Source: Streptomyces sp. AC550_RSS872
GTDB lineage: Bacteria > Actinomycetota > Actinomycetes > Streptomycetales > Streptomycetaceae
DNA length: 64,000 nucleotides
Direction: 5' to 3'
Assembly (NCBI RefSeq): GCF_019049285.1
Contig: NZ_JAGMUL010000026.1
Span: 310,001-374,000, forward strand
Shown here: one piece after another, positions 55,937-64,000 of the stretch
How the letters are laid out: the number at the start of each line of letters is the position of its first letter
Position numbering within the stretch: the stretch's first letter is position 1
Position numbers and translations under genes: made by a program
Notes under the pieces: model-generated
Database searches by the model: none
Told to the model about the DNA's origin: nothing
Seen by the model: only the letters and a program-made list of their open reading frames with translations

Positions 55937-56956
55937 ATGCACCAGTTGGTGAACGGCACACAGTTCTCCGACACCGACGGCAACCCGATACACACCCACG
56001 GCGGCGGGATCGTCGAAGTCGACGGATTCTTCTACTGGTTCGGGGAGGACCGTCATCCCGACAACACCTTCCGCGGTGTCGCCGCATACCGCTCCGTGGA
56101 TCTCGTGAACTGGGAGTTCCGGGGGCACGTGCTCACGCAGGCGTCCCACCCCGAGCTGACCTCGGCCAACATCGAGCGACCCAAGGTGCTCCACAACCCT
56201 GTCACCGGCACGTTTGTGATGTGGATGCACAAGGAGGCCGCCGGCCACTACCAGGAGGCCCGCGCAGCGATCGCCGTGTGCGACTCTCCGGACGGGGCCT
56301 ACACCTACCAGGGCAGTCTGCGCCCGCTCGGCCACATGTCCCGCGACCTCACCCTGTTCCGCGACGACGACGGCACCGGCTATCTCCTGTCCGCCGCCAA
56401 TGAGAACGAGGACCTCCATGTCTACCGGCTGAGCCCCGACTACCTGTCGGCCGAGGAGCTGGTCGCGAAGCTGTGGGTGGGCAGGTCCCGGGAAGCCCCG
56501 GCCGTGTTCAAGCGGGACGACGTCTACTTCCTGCTCACGTCGGGCTGCACCGGCTGGGCGCCCAACCAGCAGCAGTACGCCACCGCCGATGCCCTCACCG
56601 GCCCCTGGAGCGAACTTCGTGACGCGGGCGACGCGACCACGTACGACTCGCAGACCGCATACGCCCTGGCCGTGCACGGCACCGACGGCTCCTCGTACCT
56701 CTACCTCGGCGACCGGTGGGCGGCCAACTGGGGCGCCCCGGTCAACGACTCCCGTCATGTGTGGCTGCCGCTGTCCTTCCCGGACCGGCGCTCGCTCGTC
56801 ATGGACTGGTGCGACCGGCTCGCGGTGGACGCCAAGGCGGGCACGGTCGTTGCCCTCGGACAGCAGTCGTCCCGGGGAGTGGGCGCGGCTCACCACCCCG
56901 CCGTCCAGCCGTCGATGAGAGCGACGAGGTCCGCGGGCCGTTCCTCATGGAGGTAG
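55937..56956 (+). CDS. GH43-family glycoside hydrolase, C-terminus replaced
   Basis: A 339-residue five-bladed beta-propeller: HTHGGGIVEVDGFFYWFGEDRH, ERPKVLHNPVTGTFVMWMH (acidic residue region), MSRDLTLFRDDDGTGYLLSA, and REAPAVFKRDDVYFLLTSGCTGWAPN (Glu acid). This matches the GH43 branch that includes beta-1,3-galactanases (GH43_24-like). It is cytosolic, with no signal. The last about 25 residues (RGVGAAHHPAVQ...) are Arg/Ser-rich, read antisense through the end of the converging hydrolase gene (67-bp overlap), and are unlike the family. The natural 3' end was probably lost by recombination. Confidence 0.82.
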   Translation: MHQLVNGTQFSDTDGNPIHTHGGGIVEVDGFFYWFGEDRHPDNTFRGVAAYRSVDLVNWEFRGHVLTQASHPELTSANIERPKVLHNPVTGTFVMWMHKEAAGHYQEARAAIAVCDSPDGAYTYQGSLRPLGHMSRDLTLFRDDDGTGYLLSAANENEDLHVYRLSPDYLSAEELVAKLWVGRSREAPAVFKRDDVYFLLTSGCTGWAPNQQQYATADALTGPWSELRDAGDATTYDSQTAYALAVHGTDGSSYLYLGDRWAANWGAPVNDSRHVWLPLSFPDRRSLVMDWCDRLAVDAKAGTVVALGQQSSRGVGAAHHPAVQPSMRATRSAGRSSWR

Positions 56957-57657
56957 TGGCCGCAGTCGGGCCACACCACCGTGCGCGATCCGGTCGGCGA
57001 GTCCGCGGTGCGCTCCCAGGCGGCCGCGGGCTCGTTCGAGTAGACGGCGAGGACGGGGTGCGGGCGCCGGGCCAGGTAACGACGGGCGGCGGGCCTGGGC
57101 CCGAAAGCGTCCGGCGAGAGATAGAGCGCCTCGCGGCACCGGGCGAGCACTTCCGCGTCGCTCCCGGCGATGACCTCGGCGTGCCGTGTGCGGGCAGCCG
57201 GTGGCATGGCCGGACCGAACGAACCCTCGATGAAGCAGGCCGCCCAGGCGGTCCCCGCCGCCCTCAGCGCCTGCTGCTCGGTGGACAGTCGCCGTAGTTC
57301 GGCGGCGGTGGCGCCGTATGCCGGATCGAGGACCACCAAGGCGCGGACCAGGTGGGGGTGCTCGACCGCGAGGGCGGTGACCACTTGGCCGCCCATCGAA
57401 TGGCCCACCGCGACGACGGGGCCTGTGTCGCGTCGGACCAGGAAGTCGGCGAGACCGGTTGCCATGGCGCGTGGCGACAGGTCCGGGCCCGCCGGTGCGC
57501 GGCCGTGGCCCGGCAGATCCGGAGCGAGGACCGTGCGTCCCGCCCACAGACGCCGGTGCGGTTCCCATTCGCCGCCGTCACCGCCCCAGCCGTGAACCAG
57601 GAGGAGGGCAGGGCACTCAATGCTCTCGGTGATGCTCATCAGCTCCTCGGCCTTCAT
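56890..57657 (-). CDS. Alpha/beta hydrolase
   Basis: A 255-residue serine hydrolase: LLLVHGWGGDGGEWEPHRRL (oxyanion), VAVGHSMGGQVVTALA (nucleophile), YSNEP...RTVVWPDCGHYLHEERP (catalytic His). No secretion signal. It may be an acetyl- or feruloyl-esterase trimming plant-derived oligosaccharides, inferred from GH43 neighbours. Start ATG 57657 is provisional: ATG 57681 is also possible, and ATG 57639 follows GAGGAG but too closely. It diverges from the second GH43 gene across operator site 2. Confidence 0.8.
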   Translation of the reverse strand: MKAEELMSITESIECPALLLVHGWGGDGGEWEPHRRLWAGRTVLAPDLPGHGRAPAGPDLSPRAMATGLADFLVRRDTGPVVAVGHSMGGQVVTALAVEHPHLVRALVVLDPAYGATAAELRRLSTEQQALRAAGTAWAACFIEGSFGPAMPPAARTRHAEVIAGSDAEVLARCREALYLSPDAFGPRPAARRYLARRPHPVLAVYSNEPAAAWERTADSPTGSRTVVWPDCGHYLHEERPADLVALIDGWTAGW

Positions 57658-57680
57658 GCCATCACCCGGGGCAATGACCA

Positions 57681-57710
57681 TTGACCTGAACAGAAATCGG
57701 TTTCTAAAGT
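57681..57710 (+). promoter_or_regulatory. Promoter with GAAATCGGTTTC operator (site 2)
   Basis: TTGACC (57681-57686) and TAAAGT (57705-57710) are 18 bp apart. The palindrome AGAAATCGGTTTCT (57692-57705) fills the spacer, an ideal repressor position. The reverse strand reads AGAAACCGATTTCT, the best-symmetry copy of the local operator. Confidence 0.78.
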
Positions 57711-57765
57711 GGGTCCGTCTCATCACGGCGTCAAGCGACCTGCCTCTGCCGAAGGGAACAGCCGC

Positions 57766-59364
57766 ATGCCCGCGGGCCTGATCCACAACCCCGTACTCCC
57801 CGGCTTCCACCCGGACCCGAGCATCGTCCGTGTCGCGGACACCTACTACGTGGCCACGTCGACGTTCGAGTGGCTGCCGGGCGTCCCCGTCCACCGCTCC
57901 GCCGACCTCGCGCACTGGGAGCCCGCAGGCCACATCCTCGACCGGCCAGACCTCGTGGACCTGCGGGGAGTCGCGGATTCGGCGGGCGTGTGGGCAGCGT
58001 CGCTCTCGTACCACGACGGCCTGTTCTGGCTTGCGTACAGCATCGTGCGCACCACCGGGCACCCGTTCAAGGACGTCGACAACTACCTGATCACCGCGCC
58101 CTCGGTCGAAGGCCCGTGGACGGCACCGGTCTTCCTCAACTCGTCGGGCTTCGACCCCTCGCTCTTCCACGACGAGGACGGCAGGACCTGGCTGCTCAAC
58201 ATCCAGTGGGACGCGCGCGACGGGCGTCCGTCATTCGCGGGCATCGTGCTCCAGGAGTACGACCGCGAGCAGCGACGGCTCACCGGGCGGCCTCGAACGA
58301 TCCTCACGCACGAGGAGCTCGTCGAGGGCCCCAACGTCTACCGGCGCGAGGGCTGGTACTACCTGATGCTCGCGCACGGGGGGACCGGCTGGAACCACGG
58401 CATCCTCATGGCCCGTTCCCGCTCGCTCGACGGACCGTACGAACTCGATCCGCACGGGAACCTGATGACGACCCGTCACACCTGGCAGGCGCCGCTGCTC
58501 AAGGCCGGGCACGGAGAGCTCGTCGAGACACCCGAGGGGGAGTGGTACATCGCCCACCTCGCCTCACGACCCGTGGACACCGAGGACGGGCCGCGCTCGA
58601 TCCTCGGCCGGGAGACCTGCATCGAGAAGATCGTGTGGACGGACGACGGCTGGCCGAGGCTGGAGCACGGCGGTACCGAACCCCGGGTCACCGTCCCCGG
58701 CCCGCTCCCGGCCACCGCCGCCCCGGCCGTCGCCCCGGCGGCCGGGGGAGCCGAGCGGGACGACTTCGACGCGACCACGCTGGACGGCTCCTGGTGCACC
58801 CTCCGGGTGCCGGCCGACCCGTCCTGGCTCAGCCTCACCGACCGACCCGGGCAGCTGCGCCTCAGTGGCCGCCAAAGCCTGCACTCCCGCTTCGAGCAGA
58901 GCCTGGTCGCCCGGCGGCTGAACTCGGTGCGGTGCGAGGCACGTACCGTCGTGGACTTCCGTCCCGATCACTTCACCCAGGCTGCCGGGCTCATCTGCTG
59001 GTACGACACCAGCACCTACTTCTACCTGCGCGTCACCCACGAGGCGGCACGCGGACGGATCCTCGGCCTCGTCGAGAACGACGCCGGCGCCTACCGCGAG
59101 CACCCGGCCACCGACGTCGACGTCGACGGCTGGCCGGCGATCCACCTCCGCGCCCGCTTCGACGCGGCAGACCTGCGCCTGTCGGCCTCGCCCGACGGCC
59201 TGTGCTGGCAGGACATCGGGCCCGTCCTGGACGCGAGCAGGCTCTCCGACGACTACGGGGACGCGCTCCGCTTCACCGGCGCGTTCGTCGGACTGTGCGC
59301 CCAGGACCTCAACGGGACACGCAGGCCCGCGTACTTCGATCACTTCGAGCTCAAGGACCGGTGA
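57766..59364 (+). CDS. GH43-family beta-xylosidase/alpha-L-arabinofuranosidase
   Basis: A 532-residue enzyme. The N-terminal propeller starts IHNPVLPGFHPDPSIVRV (catalytic-base Asp). SGFDPSLFHDEDGRTWLL carries the pKa-modulating Asp. EELVEGPNVYRREGWYYLMLAHGGT carries the acid Glu. A C-terminal beta-sandwich (DDFDATTLDGSWCTLRVP...AYFDHFELKD) is the DUF1349/GH43_C2 module typical of beta-xylosidases XynB/GH43_11. There is no signal peptide, so it cleaves imported xylo- or arabino-oligosaccharides. Preceded by operator site 2. Confidence 0.92.
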   Translation: MPAGLIHNPVLPGFHPDPSIVRVADTYYVATSTFEWLPGVPVHRSADLAHWEPAGHILDRPDLVDLRGVADSAGVWAASLSYHDGLFWLAYSIVRTTGHPFKDVDNYLITAPSVEGPWTAPVFLNSSGFDPSLFHDEDGRTWLLNIQWDARDGRPSFAGIVLQEYDREQRRLTGRPRTILTHEELVEGPNVYRREGWYYLMLAHGGTGWNHGILMARSRSLDGPYELDPHGNLMTTRHTWQAPLLKAGHGELVETPEGEWYIAHLASRPVDTEDGPRSILGRETCIEKIVWTDDGWPRLEHGGTEPRVTVPGPLPATAAPAVAPAAGGAERDDFDATTLDGSWCTLRVPADPSWLSLTDRPGQLRLSGRQSLHSRFEQSLVARRLNSVRCEARTVVDFRPDHFTQAAGLICWYDTSTYFYLRVTHEAARGRILGLVENDAGAYREHPATDVDVDGWPAIHLRARFDAADLRLSASPDGLCWQDIGPVLDASRLSDDYGDALRFTGAFVGLCAQDLNGTRRPAYFDHFELKDR

Positions 59365-59440
59365 CGGACGGGCACGCTCCGATCGTCTTCCGGCAGCCCA
59401 CCGGGGGCGGGTTCGGCCCCTCGTCTTTCTCGCACCCATA

Positions 59441-59452
59441 GAGACCGATTTC
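59441..59452 (+). promoter_or_regulatory. GAGACCGATTTC operator, site 3
   Basis: An exact GAGACCGATTTC 37 bp before the hydroxyacid dehydrogenase start. It is identical to sites 4 and 5. Confidence 0.75.
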
Positions 59453-59488
59453 TCCTTCTCCCTACCCGTCACCCACCGGAGGCCCGAA

Positions 59489-60496
59489 GTGTCAGACCGT
59501 CCGAAGGCGTTGTTCGCCATGAGCGCCGACACCCTGGCCGCCGTGTACCCGCCCGACCTTCTCGACCGCCTGGGGCGCTCGGTGGACGTCGACCCGGCGC
59601 TGCTCGTCCGCGACTTCACCGACGCACGTGTCCACGCCGCCCTCGCGGAGACCGAGATCCTCCTCACGGGCTGGGGCAGCCCGGTCGTCGACGCCCAGGT
59701 CCTCGATGCCGCACCCCGGCTCAGGGCCGTGCTGCACGCCGCCGGATCCGTGAAGGGGATCATCGCCCCGGGTGTGTGGGACCGCGGCCTGGCCGTCTCC
59801 TCGGCCGCCGGCGCCAACGCCCTGCCCGTGGCGGAGTACACCCTCGGCATGATCCTGCTGGCGGGCAAGGACGTGATCGCGGCGAGCGAGCGCTACCGTA
59901 CCGGCCGCGGCTTCACGATCGCCGAGATCCAGCCGGACATCGGCAACTTCGGACGCAGGATCGGCATCGTCGGAGCCTCCCGCATCGGGCGGCGCGTCAT
60001 AGAGCTCCTGCGGCCGTTCGACTTCGACGTCCTGCTCGCCGACCCCTACGTCGACCAGGCGGAGGCAGCGGCGCTCGGCGTCCGGCTCCTGTCCCTCGAG
60101 GCGCTGCTGCGGGCGTCCGACGTCGTCACCCTGCACGCCCCGGCGATTCCCGAGACGGACGGCCTCATCGGACGGGCCGAGCTCGCCGCGATGCGGGACG
60201 GAACGGTGCTGATCAACACAGCGCGCGGCAGCCTCGTCGATCACGACGCGCTCGTCGCGGAGCTGCGGACGGGCCGGCTGACGGCGGTCCTCGACGTCAC
60301 CGATCCCGAACCGCTGCCCAGGGACTCGCCGCTGTTCGACCTGCCCGGCGTCTTCCTGACGCCCCATCTCGCCGGCTCGCACGGCAATGAGGTACGGCGT
60401 CTGGGCCTGTGCGCCATCGCCGAGCTGGAGCGGCTGCTCGCGGGGGCCCCGCTGTTGCACCGTATCGACCCCTCCGTCCTCGAACGTGCGGCGTGA
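59489..60496 (+). CDS. D-isomer-specific 2-hydroxyacid dehydrogenase
   Basis: A 335-residue NAD-dependent enzyme. It has the inserted Rossmann domain RRIGIVGASRIGRRVIELLRPFDFDVLLADPYV. The substrate Arg is in LINTARGSLVD, the Glu in DVTDPEPLPRDSPL, and the catalytic His in FLTPHLAGSHGNE. The N-terminal catalytic domain contains ILLTGWGSPVVDA, typical of the sugar-locus subgroup. It may reduce 2-oxo acids arising from uronate or pentose breakdown (inference). GTG 59489 follows GGAGG. Operator site 3 precedes it. Confidence 0.88.
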   Translation: MSDRPKALFAMSADTLAAVYPPDLLDRLGRSVDVDPALLVRDFTDARVHAALAETEILLTGWGSPVVDAQVLDAAPRLRAVLHAAGSVKGIIAPGVWDRGLAVSSAAGANALPVAEYTLGMILLAGKDVIAASERYRTGRGFTIAEIQPDIGNFGRRIGIVGASRIGRRVIELLRPFDFDVLLADPYVDQAEAAALGVRLLSLEALLRASDVVTLHAPAIPETDGLIGRAELAAMRDGTVLINTARGSLVDHDALVAELRTGRLTAVLDVTDPEPLPRDSPLFDLPGVFLTPHLAGSHGNEVRRLGLCAIAELERLLAGAPLLHRIDPSVLERAA

Positions 60497-60541
60497 GCCG
60501 GCCCTTCCCGCACACCGCCGTCCCACCCGCCGCAGGATCTC

Positions 60542-61015
60542 CCGATGACCGAGAACCGGGGCCACGAAGCCCCGCCCCTCCGCTTCGTCTCCCCCCCCCG
60601 AAGGCCCGCCTCGGCACTGCTGGGCCGCGTACATCCCAGCGGACGGGTTCGACCAGCTGGACGGCTGCCGGCTCGGCCTGGTGTCCGCAGCGCTCGACGT
60701 CTACAAGCCCTGCCGGCGCGGCCTTTCCCCGCGCGGTGCCGTTCTGGCCGCTCGGCCTGCCCGGCCGGCGCGACGACTGGCTCGCGCTCGCCCTGGACAC
60801 GGGCGAGGCAACGCTTGTGGCCGGCCGGCGGCGCGGTGGTGCCGAGGAGCGGGTGATCCGGATGTCTGGTGGGCGGGCGCGGGGTGCCCGCTGTCTGAAC
60901 GCGTCCGTACCCGTCCGTCTCGACACGGTGCCCGAGGGGCTGCGGGTGGGGTTCACCCACCCTGTCTCGGCGGCGGTTGTCCGGATCCCCAGCCCGTCGG
61001 CTCGACTATCGTGAG
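60542..61015 (+). pseudogene. Decayed coding region, family uncertain
   Basis: The 567-bp gap before the LacI gene contains protein-like segments in different plus-strand frames. Examples are EGPPRHCWAAYIPADGFDQLDG...LVSAALDVYKP near 60600-60710 and FWPLGLPGRRDDWLALALDTGEATLVAGRR...GLRVGFTHPVSAAVVRIP from about 60740 to 61010. The frame changes by one or two bases around 60600 and 60725. This suggests a degraded gene; no family was recognised. Confidence 0.4.
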
Positions 61016-61063
61016 CGTCACCGCAGGCACAGGGGTGGTACAGGTCGAGGGGACAGAGTCACA

Positions 61064-62137
61064 GTGAGCAGCAGCACGGGGGGCCGGCCCTCAGCGGACG
61101 CCTCGACCGTCCGGGATGTCGCCCGGCTGGCCGGCGTCTCGCCGGCGACCGTCTCACGGGTCATCGGCGGCACATATCCGGTGGCGAAGGCAACCCGGGC
61201 CAAGGTCCTCAAGGCCATGCGAGAGCTGGACTACGTCGTCAACGCCCACGCTCGGGTACTCGGCGGGGCCACCAACAAGACGGTGGCCTTCGTCGTCAAC
61301 GACGTGACCGGCGCGTTCTATGCGCACATCGCACGCGGTGTGGAGGAGCAGGCGTCCGCCGAGGGCAGGCTCTGCATGCTCTGCACGACGCACGGAGACC
61401 CGCAGCGGGTGATCGCCATCGTGGAGACCATGCGGGAGCAGCGGGCCGACGCCGTGATCGTGGTGGGCGGAGCTCTGGACGACCAGGCCTACCAGGACCG
61501 GATGACGCATTTCGCCAACGCGCTGGACCGTGCGGGTTCCCGGCTCGTCCTGGTGGGCAGGCCACCCCTGGGACACGGGGTGCCGGCGACCGTCGTGGAA
61601 TACGACAACGAGGGCGGTGCCTTCGCCATGACGATGCACCTGCTCACCTCGGGGCACCGGCGCGTGGCGTACCTGGGCGCCGTGCCGCGGCTGTCCACCA
61701 GTACGGAGCGGCTGGCCGGCTACCGGCGCGCGCACGAGACGCTCGGGGTGGAACCCGATCCGGATCTGATCGTGCCGGGGGAGTTCACGCGGTCGTTCGG
61801 CTATCGAGCGGCGCAGGAGCTCCTCGCCTCGAAGAAGGAGTTCTCGGCCGTCTTCGCGGGGACCGACATGGTCGCCGCGGGGGTGATCCACGCATTCCGC
61901 GAGGCGGGAGTGCGCGTCCCGGAGGACGTGTCGGTCGCCGGCTACGACGACATCCCCTTCGCCATGGACCTCTATCCCGCACTGACGACGGTCGCCGTCC
62001 CGCTCGAGGAGATGGGGCGTGACGCCGTGCGGCTCGCCCTGCACCGCGAAGAGCTGGCCGGGCGCCAGCACAAGGTCTTCGGTACCCACGTGGTCATTCG
62101 AGACTCCGTCCGTGCCCCGGGCGCAGCCCGTACTTGA
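61064..62137 (+). CDS. LacI-family regulator of the GH43/ABC locus
   Basis: A 357-residue regulator. The HTH STVRDVARLAGVSPATVSRVIGGTYPVAKATRAKVLKAMRELDYVVNAHARVLGGA is followed by the PBP-I domain (TVAFVVNDVTGAFYAHIARGVEEQA, HRRVAYLGAVPRLSTSTERLAGYRRA, FSAVFAGTDMVAAGVIHAFREAGVRVPEDVSVAGYDDIPFA). It probably binds the GANACCGATTTC sites found at all flanking promoters and responds to an imported oligosaccharide. GTG 61064 with GAGGGG about 11 bp upstream. It lies immediately before the ABC transporter operon. Confidence 0.9.
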   Translation: MSSSTGGRPSADASTVRDVARLAGVSPATVSRVIGGTYPVAKATRAKVLKAMRELDYVVNAHARVLGGATNKTVAFVVNDVTGAFYAHIARGVEEQASAEGRLCMLCTTHGDPQRVIAIVETMREQRADAVIVVGGALDDQAYQDRMTHFANALDRAGSRLVLVGRPPLGHGVPATVVEYDNEGGAFAMTMHLLTSGHRRVAYLGAVPRLSTSTERLAGYRRAHETLGVEPDPDLIVPGEFTRSFGYRAAQELLASKKEFSAVFAGTDMVAAGVIHAFREAGVRVPEDVSVAGYDDIPFAMDLYPALTTVAVPLEEMGRDAVRLALHREELAGRQHKVFGTHVVIRDSVRAPGAART

Positions 62138-62176
62138 TCGCTGAAGGCCGTCCCGACGCAGGGGGGAAGCGGCCCT

Positions 62177-62223
62177 GTATCGGTCTCGCTCGCCCCATCG
62201 TCGTGGGAGTGGAGACCGATTTC
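62177..62223. promoter_or_regulatory. Operator site 4 (GAGACCGATTTC) with a degenerate inverted copy
   Basis: GAGACCGATTTC at 62212-62223. At 62179-62187, ATCGGTCTC on the plus strand is the reverse complement of GAGACCGAT, a partial site facing the other way, 33 bp off. It lies about 200 bp before the binding-protein gene. Confidence 0.65.
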
Positions 62224-62297
62224 TCTTTCCCGCCGTCCGAGATCTCGACCAAAGGTCACAGGATCCGACGTGACCAAACTTTTTCCTGACAGAAACC

Positions 62298-62343
62298 TTG
62301 CCCAGCCCGGCACGGGACCCTAGCTTCCGTAGAGACCGATTTC
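62298..62343 (+). promoter_or_regulatory. ABC operon promoter with operator site 5
   Basis: TTGCCC (62298-62303) and TAGCTT (62321-62326) are 17 bp apart. GAGACCGATTTC (62332-62343) follows at about the expected +1. It lies 76 bp before the substrate-binding protein ATG. Confidence 0.7.
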
Positions 62344-62419
62344 TATCACGAGGTCGAGCGTCCGTCCCCGTGTGCGAACGGTCCACTCTCCCTTGCCCGC
62401 TCTCTGCTGAGGAGCCCGC

Positions 62420-63745
62420 ATGCGCACGCAACGACGCAGAATGGCCGCCGTGGCCTCCACCGTCACTCTGTCCGTCATCCTCGCGGGCTGCGGCTCAGGC
62501 GACGAGGGCACGAAAAAGGCCAAGGGGCCCGTCACCGTCGAGTGGTGGAGCTGGGATGAGACCAAGATGCTCCAGCCGGTCGCCGACAAGTTCAATTCCA
62601 CCCGCGACGACATCAGGATCAAGCTGGTCAAGCAGGCCGACAACGTCGGCACCGCGCAGAACGTGCGCAACGTGGTCGCATCCGGCAAGGACGTTCCCTG
62701 TCTGGTGAAGAACTTCGGCGAGGTGCCCGGCCTGGCGGGGGAGGGCCTGCTCACCGACATCAGCAAGGAACTGGAGCCCCACCTCAAGGAGTTCAACGAG
62801 GTCGCCCCGCCGTCGGTCCGGGCCGGCGGCGCGTACTACGCCATTCCGACCGGCTTCAACCCGTCCTTCTTCATGATCAACCGCAAGGTGTACGACCAGT
62901 ACGACGTCGCCGTCCCGAAGACCTGGGACGACGTCATCGCGGCCGGAAAGAAGCTGAGGAAGCACGGCGTCTACGTCATGAACCTGGCCGGGGAGGACCC
63001 GTCCACCCTGGTCAACCTCGTCCAACAGGCCGGCGGCAGCTGGTACAAGGAGGAGGGCGACACCTGGAAGGTCGACTTCCTTTCACCCGAGTCACTCAAG
63101 GCCGCCGACGTCGTTCAGCAGCTGGTCGACAACGACCTCGTCGCCAACCAGACGTACCAGGACCGTCCCGCACTGATCGCCTACTTCGACTCGGGCAAGA
63201 TGGTCTCGCTGCCCACCCAGACATGGCAGCTGCGCAACTACGAGATCAACAACAAGAAGTCCCTCGGTGACTGGCAGCCCGTCGACCTCCCGCAGTTCGC
63301 CGGGGCTCCGTTCACCACGCCCGCCCACCTCGCCAACACCGGCATGCTCGTCCCCAAGGGCTGTGCCCACGTCAAGGAGGCCGTCGAGGCCGGCGTGTGG
63401 ATGCAGACCGCCAAGGAAGCGATCGACGCGACCTACCAGGAGGACACCAAGCAGTACCAGTGGCCGGGCGCCGTGAAGGACGTCACCCCCTGGGTGGACT
63501 CGGTCGTGCCCGAGAAGCTCTTCGGCCCGCACAAGTCCGAGGCACGCGGCGTCATCCTCAAGGCATTCGAGCACGCCAAGGACTCCTGGACCGTCGGCCC
63601 CAACTACACCGGCGTCTTCGCCGAGCTCCAGGACCAGTGGGCCAGGATCGTGACCAAGAAGATCACGGTCAAGGCCGCACTCCAGCACATGCAGGAGTTC
63701 ACGGTCCGGGATCTGAAGTCGAAGAACATCAACGTAGAGGGCTGA
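62420..63745 (+). CDS. ABC transporter substrate-binding lipoprotein (carbohydrate, family 1)
   Basis: A 441-residue lipoprotein. The signal MRTQRRRMAAVASTVTLSVILAG ends in lipobox LAGC. The mature fold is that of extracellular solute-binding family 1 (MalE/XylF-like): VEWWSWDETKMLQPVADKFN, AIPTGFNPSFFMINRKVYDQY, PKTWDDVIAAGKKL, and aromatic residues for sugar stacking. With GH43 enzymes and the LacI gene upstream, the ligand is probably a xylo- or arabino-oligosaccharide (inference). The permease starts 3 bp after its stop. Confidence 0.92.
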   Translation: MRTQRRRMAAVASTVTLSVILAGCGSGDEGTKKAKGPVTVEWWSWDETKMLQPVADKFNSTRDDIRIKLVKQADNVGTAQNVRNVVASGKDVPCLVKNFGEVPGLAGEGLLTDISKELEPHLKEFNEVAPPSVRAGGAYYAIPTGFNPSFFMINRKVYDQYDVAVPKTWDDVIAAGKKLRKHGVYVMNLAGEDPSTLVNLVQQAGGSWYKEEGDTWKVDFLSPESLKAADVVQQLVDNDLVANQTYQDRPALIAYFDSGKMVSLPTQTWQLRNYEINNKKSLGDWQPVDLPQFAGAPFTTPAHLANTGMLVPKGCAHVKEAVEAGVWMQTAKEAIDATYQEDTKQYQWPGAVKDVTPWVDSVVPEKLFGPHKSEARGVILKAFEHAKDSWTVGPNYTGVFAELQDQWARIVTKKITVKAALQHMQEFTVRDLKSKNINVEG

Positions 63746-63748
63746 TCG

Positions 63749-64000
63749 ATGAGCGCCTCCACCCGACTGCCGGCCGGGGCCCCGCGCCTTGGCTGGCGGC
63801 GCATGATGGCCCTCAAGGGAGCCTCCTTCACCGTCCCGTTCTTCCTCGGATTCGCCCTGTTCACCGTCGTACCCATGGTCCTGGCGCTCAAGGAGAGCCT
63901 TTACGCGGAGAAGGGCTCGGGGCTCGGATTCGGGGCCAGGACCGTCGAGTTCGTCGGTGCCGACAACTTCCTCGAAGGGTTCGGCGACGGCCGCTTCTGG
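63749..64000 (+). CDS. ABC sugar transporter permease, MalF-type (truncated by window end)
   Basis: The first 84 codons of an inner-membrane permease. After a polar N-terminus, SFTVPFFLGFALFTVVPMVLALKESLY is the first transmembrane helix of MalF/UgpA-type sugar permeases, followed by FVGADNFLEGF ('F-x-G-x-x-N-F'), the family's periplasmic signature. It pairs with the binding protein upstream; a second permease is expected beyond the window. Confidence 0.88.
   Translation, partial: MSASTRLPAGAPRLGWRRMMALKGASFTVPFFLGFALFTVVPMVLALKESLYAEKGSGLGFGARTVEFVGADNFLEGFGDGRFW

Overview
The window is chromosomal DNA of a Streptomyces or very close relative. GC is very high, with third codon positions almost all G or C. 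GTG starts and four-base ATGA/GTGA gene overlaps are frequent. Several families are typical of Streptomyces: DUF574 S-adenosyl methyltransferases, DUF2218, DUF3140, DUF5302, DUF427, a Rox-type rifamycin monooxygenase with its upstream inverted repeat, and paired LacI/Gfo-Idh loci. All functional calls come from reading the sequence; no database search was run.

Layout. 1-7.7 kb holds assorted metabolic genes: GNAT, MmcQ/YjbR, tRNA-Pro, rox with a RAE-like site, DUF2218, a NUDIX-like protein, a divergent glutamine synthetase-like enzyme, a DUF574 methyltransferase, a lipoprotein, and the stranded C-terminus of a histidine kinase. 7.77-14.7 kb is a compact, translationally coupled seven-gene cluster: XRE-cupin regulator, M24 peptidase-fold protein, E1-alpha, E1-beta, amidohydrolase, bicupin and SDR. 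Its pathway is not recognisable from known operons, and two of its enzymes lack canonical catalytic residues. 14.7-29.4 kb is housekeeping and stress content: a second DUF574, an HhH endonuclease, Dps, lipase, thiolase, TSUP exporter, HAD phosphatase, secreted hydrolase, precorrin-6A synthase, a second tRNA-Pro, a DEAD-box helicase, NUDIX, aldo/keto reductase and DUF427.

29.4-46.0 kb is a complete myo-inositol catabolism and uptake region. A minus-strand operon (iolC, Cgl0158-type aldolase, iolB, iolD, mmsA, gntR) diverges from a plus-strand operon (binding protein, permease, ATPase, IolE/IolI-like protein, Gfo/Idh). The shared promoter region has 16-bp inverted arms carrying TATTGACA in each direction and two TGT-N4-ACA palindromes. 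A convergent satellite operon (two Gfo/Idh enzymes, an SDR and a phytanoyl-CoA-dioxygenase-like protein) diverges from a LacI regulator across a perfect TTGTCATGACAA palindrome. 47-50 kb holds a TMEM175-like membrane protein and a second divergent LacI/Gfo-Idh pair with two TGGAMCGGTCCA operators flanking an 11-bp tandem repeat.

50.3-55.9 kb is a scarred accessory region. It contains a small membrane protein behind a 17-bp direct repeat, an HSL-type esterase, a third identical tRNA-Pro(GGG), and a tyrosine-integrase pseudogene with two frameshifts and a probable internal deletion. An alginate-lyase-like gene there is followed, in frame beyond its amber stop, by about 71 further codons that look protein coding. 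55.9-64 kb is a carbohydrate-utilisation locus: two GH43 proteins, an alpha/beta hydrolase, a D-2-hydroxyacid dehydrogenase, a LacI regulator, and an ABC binding protein with its first permease, cut by the window end. Five copies of a GANACCGATTTC operator, plus one degenerate copy, lie at its promoters and define a local regulon.
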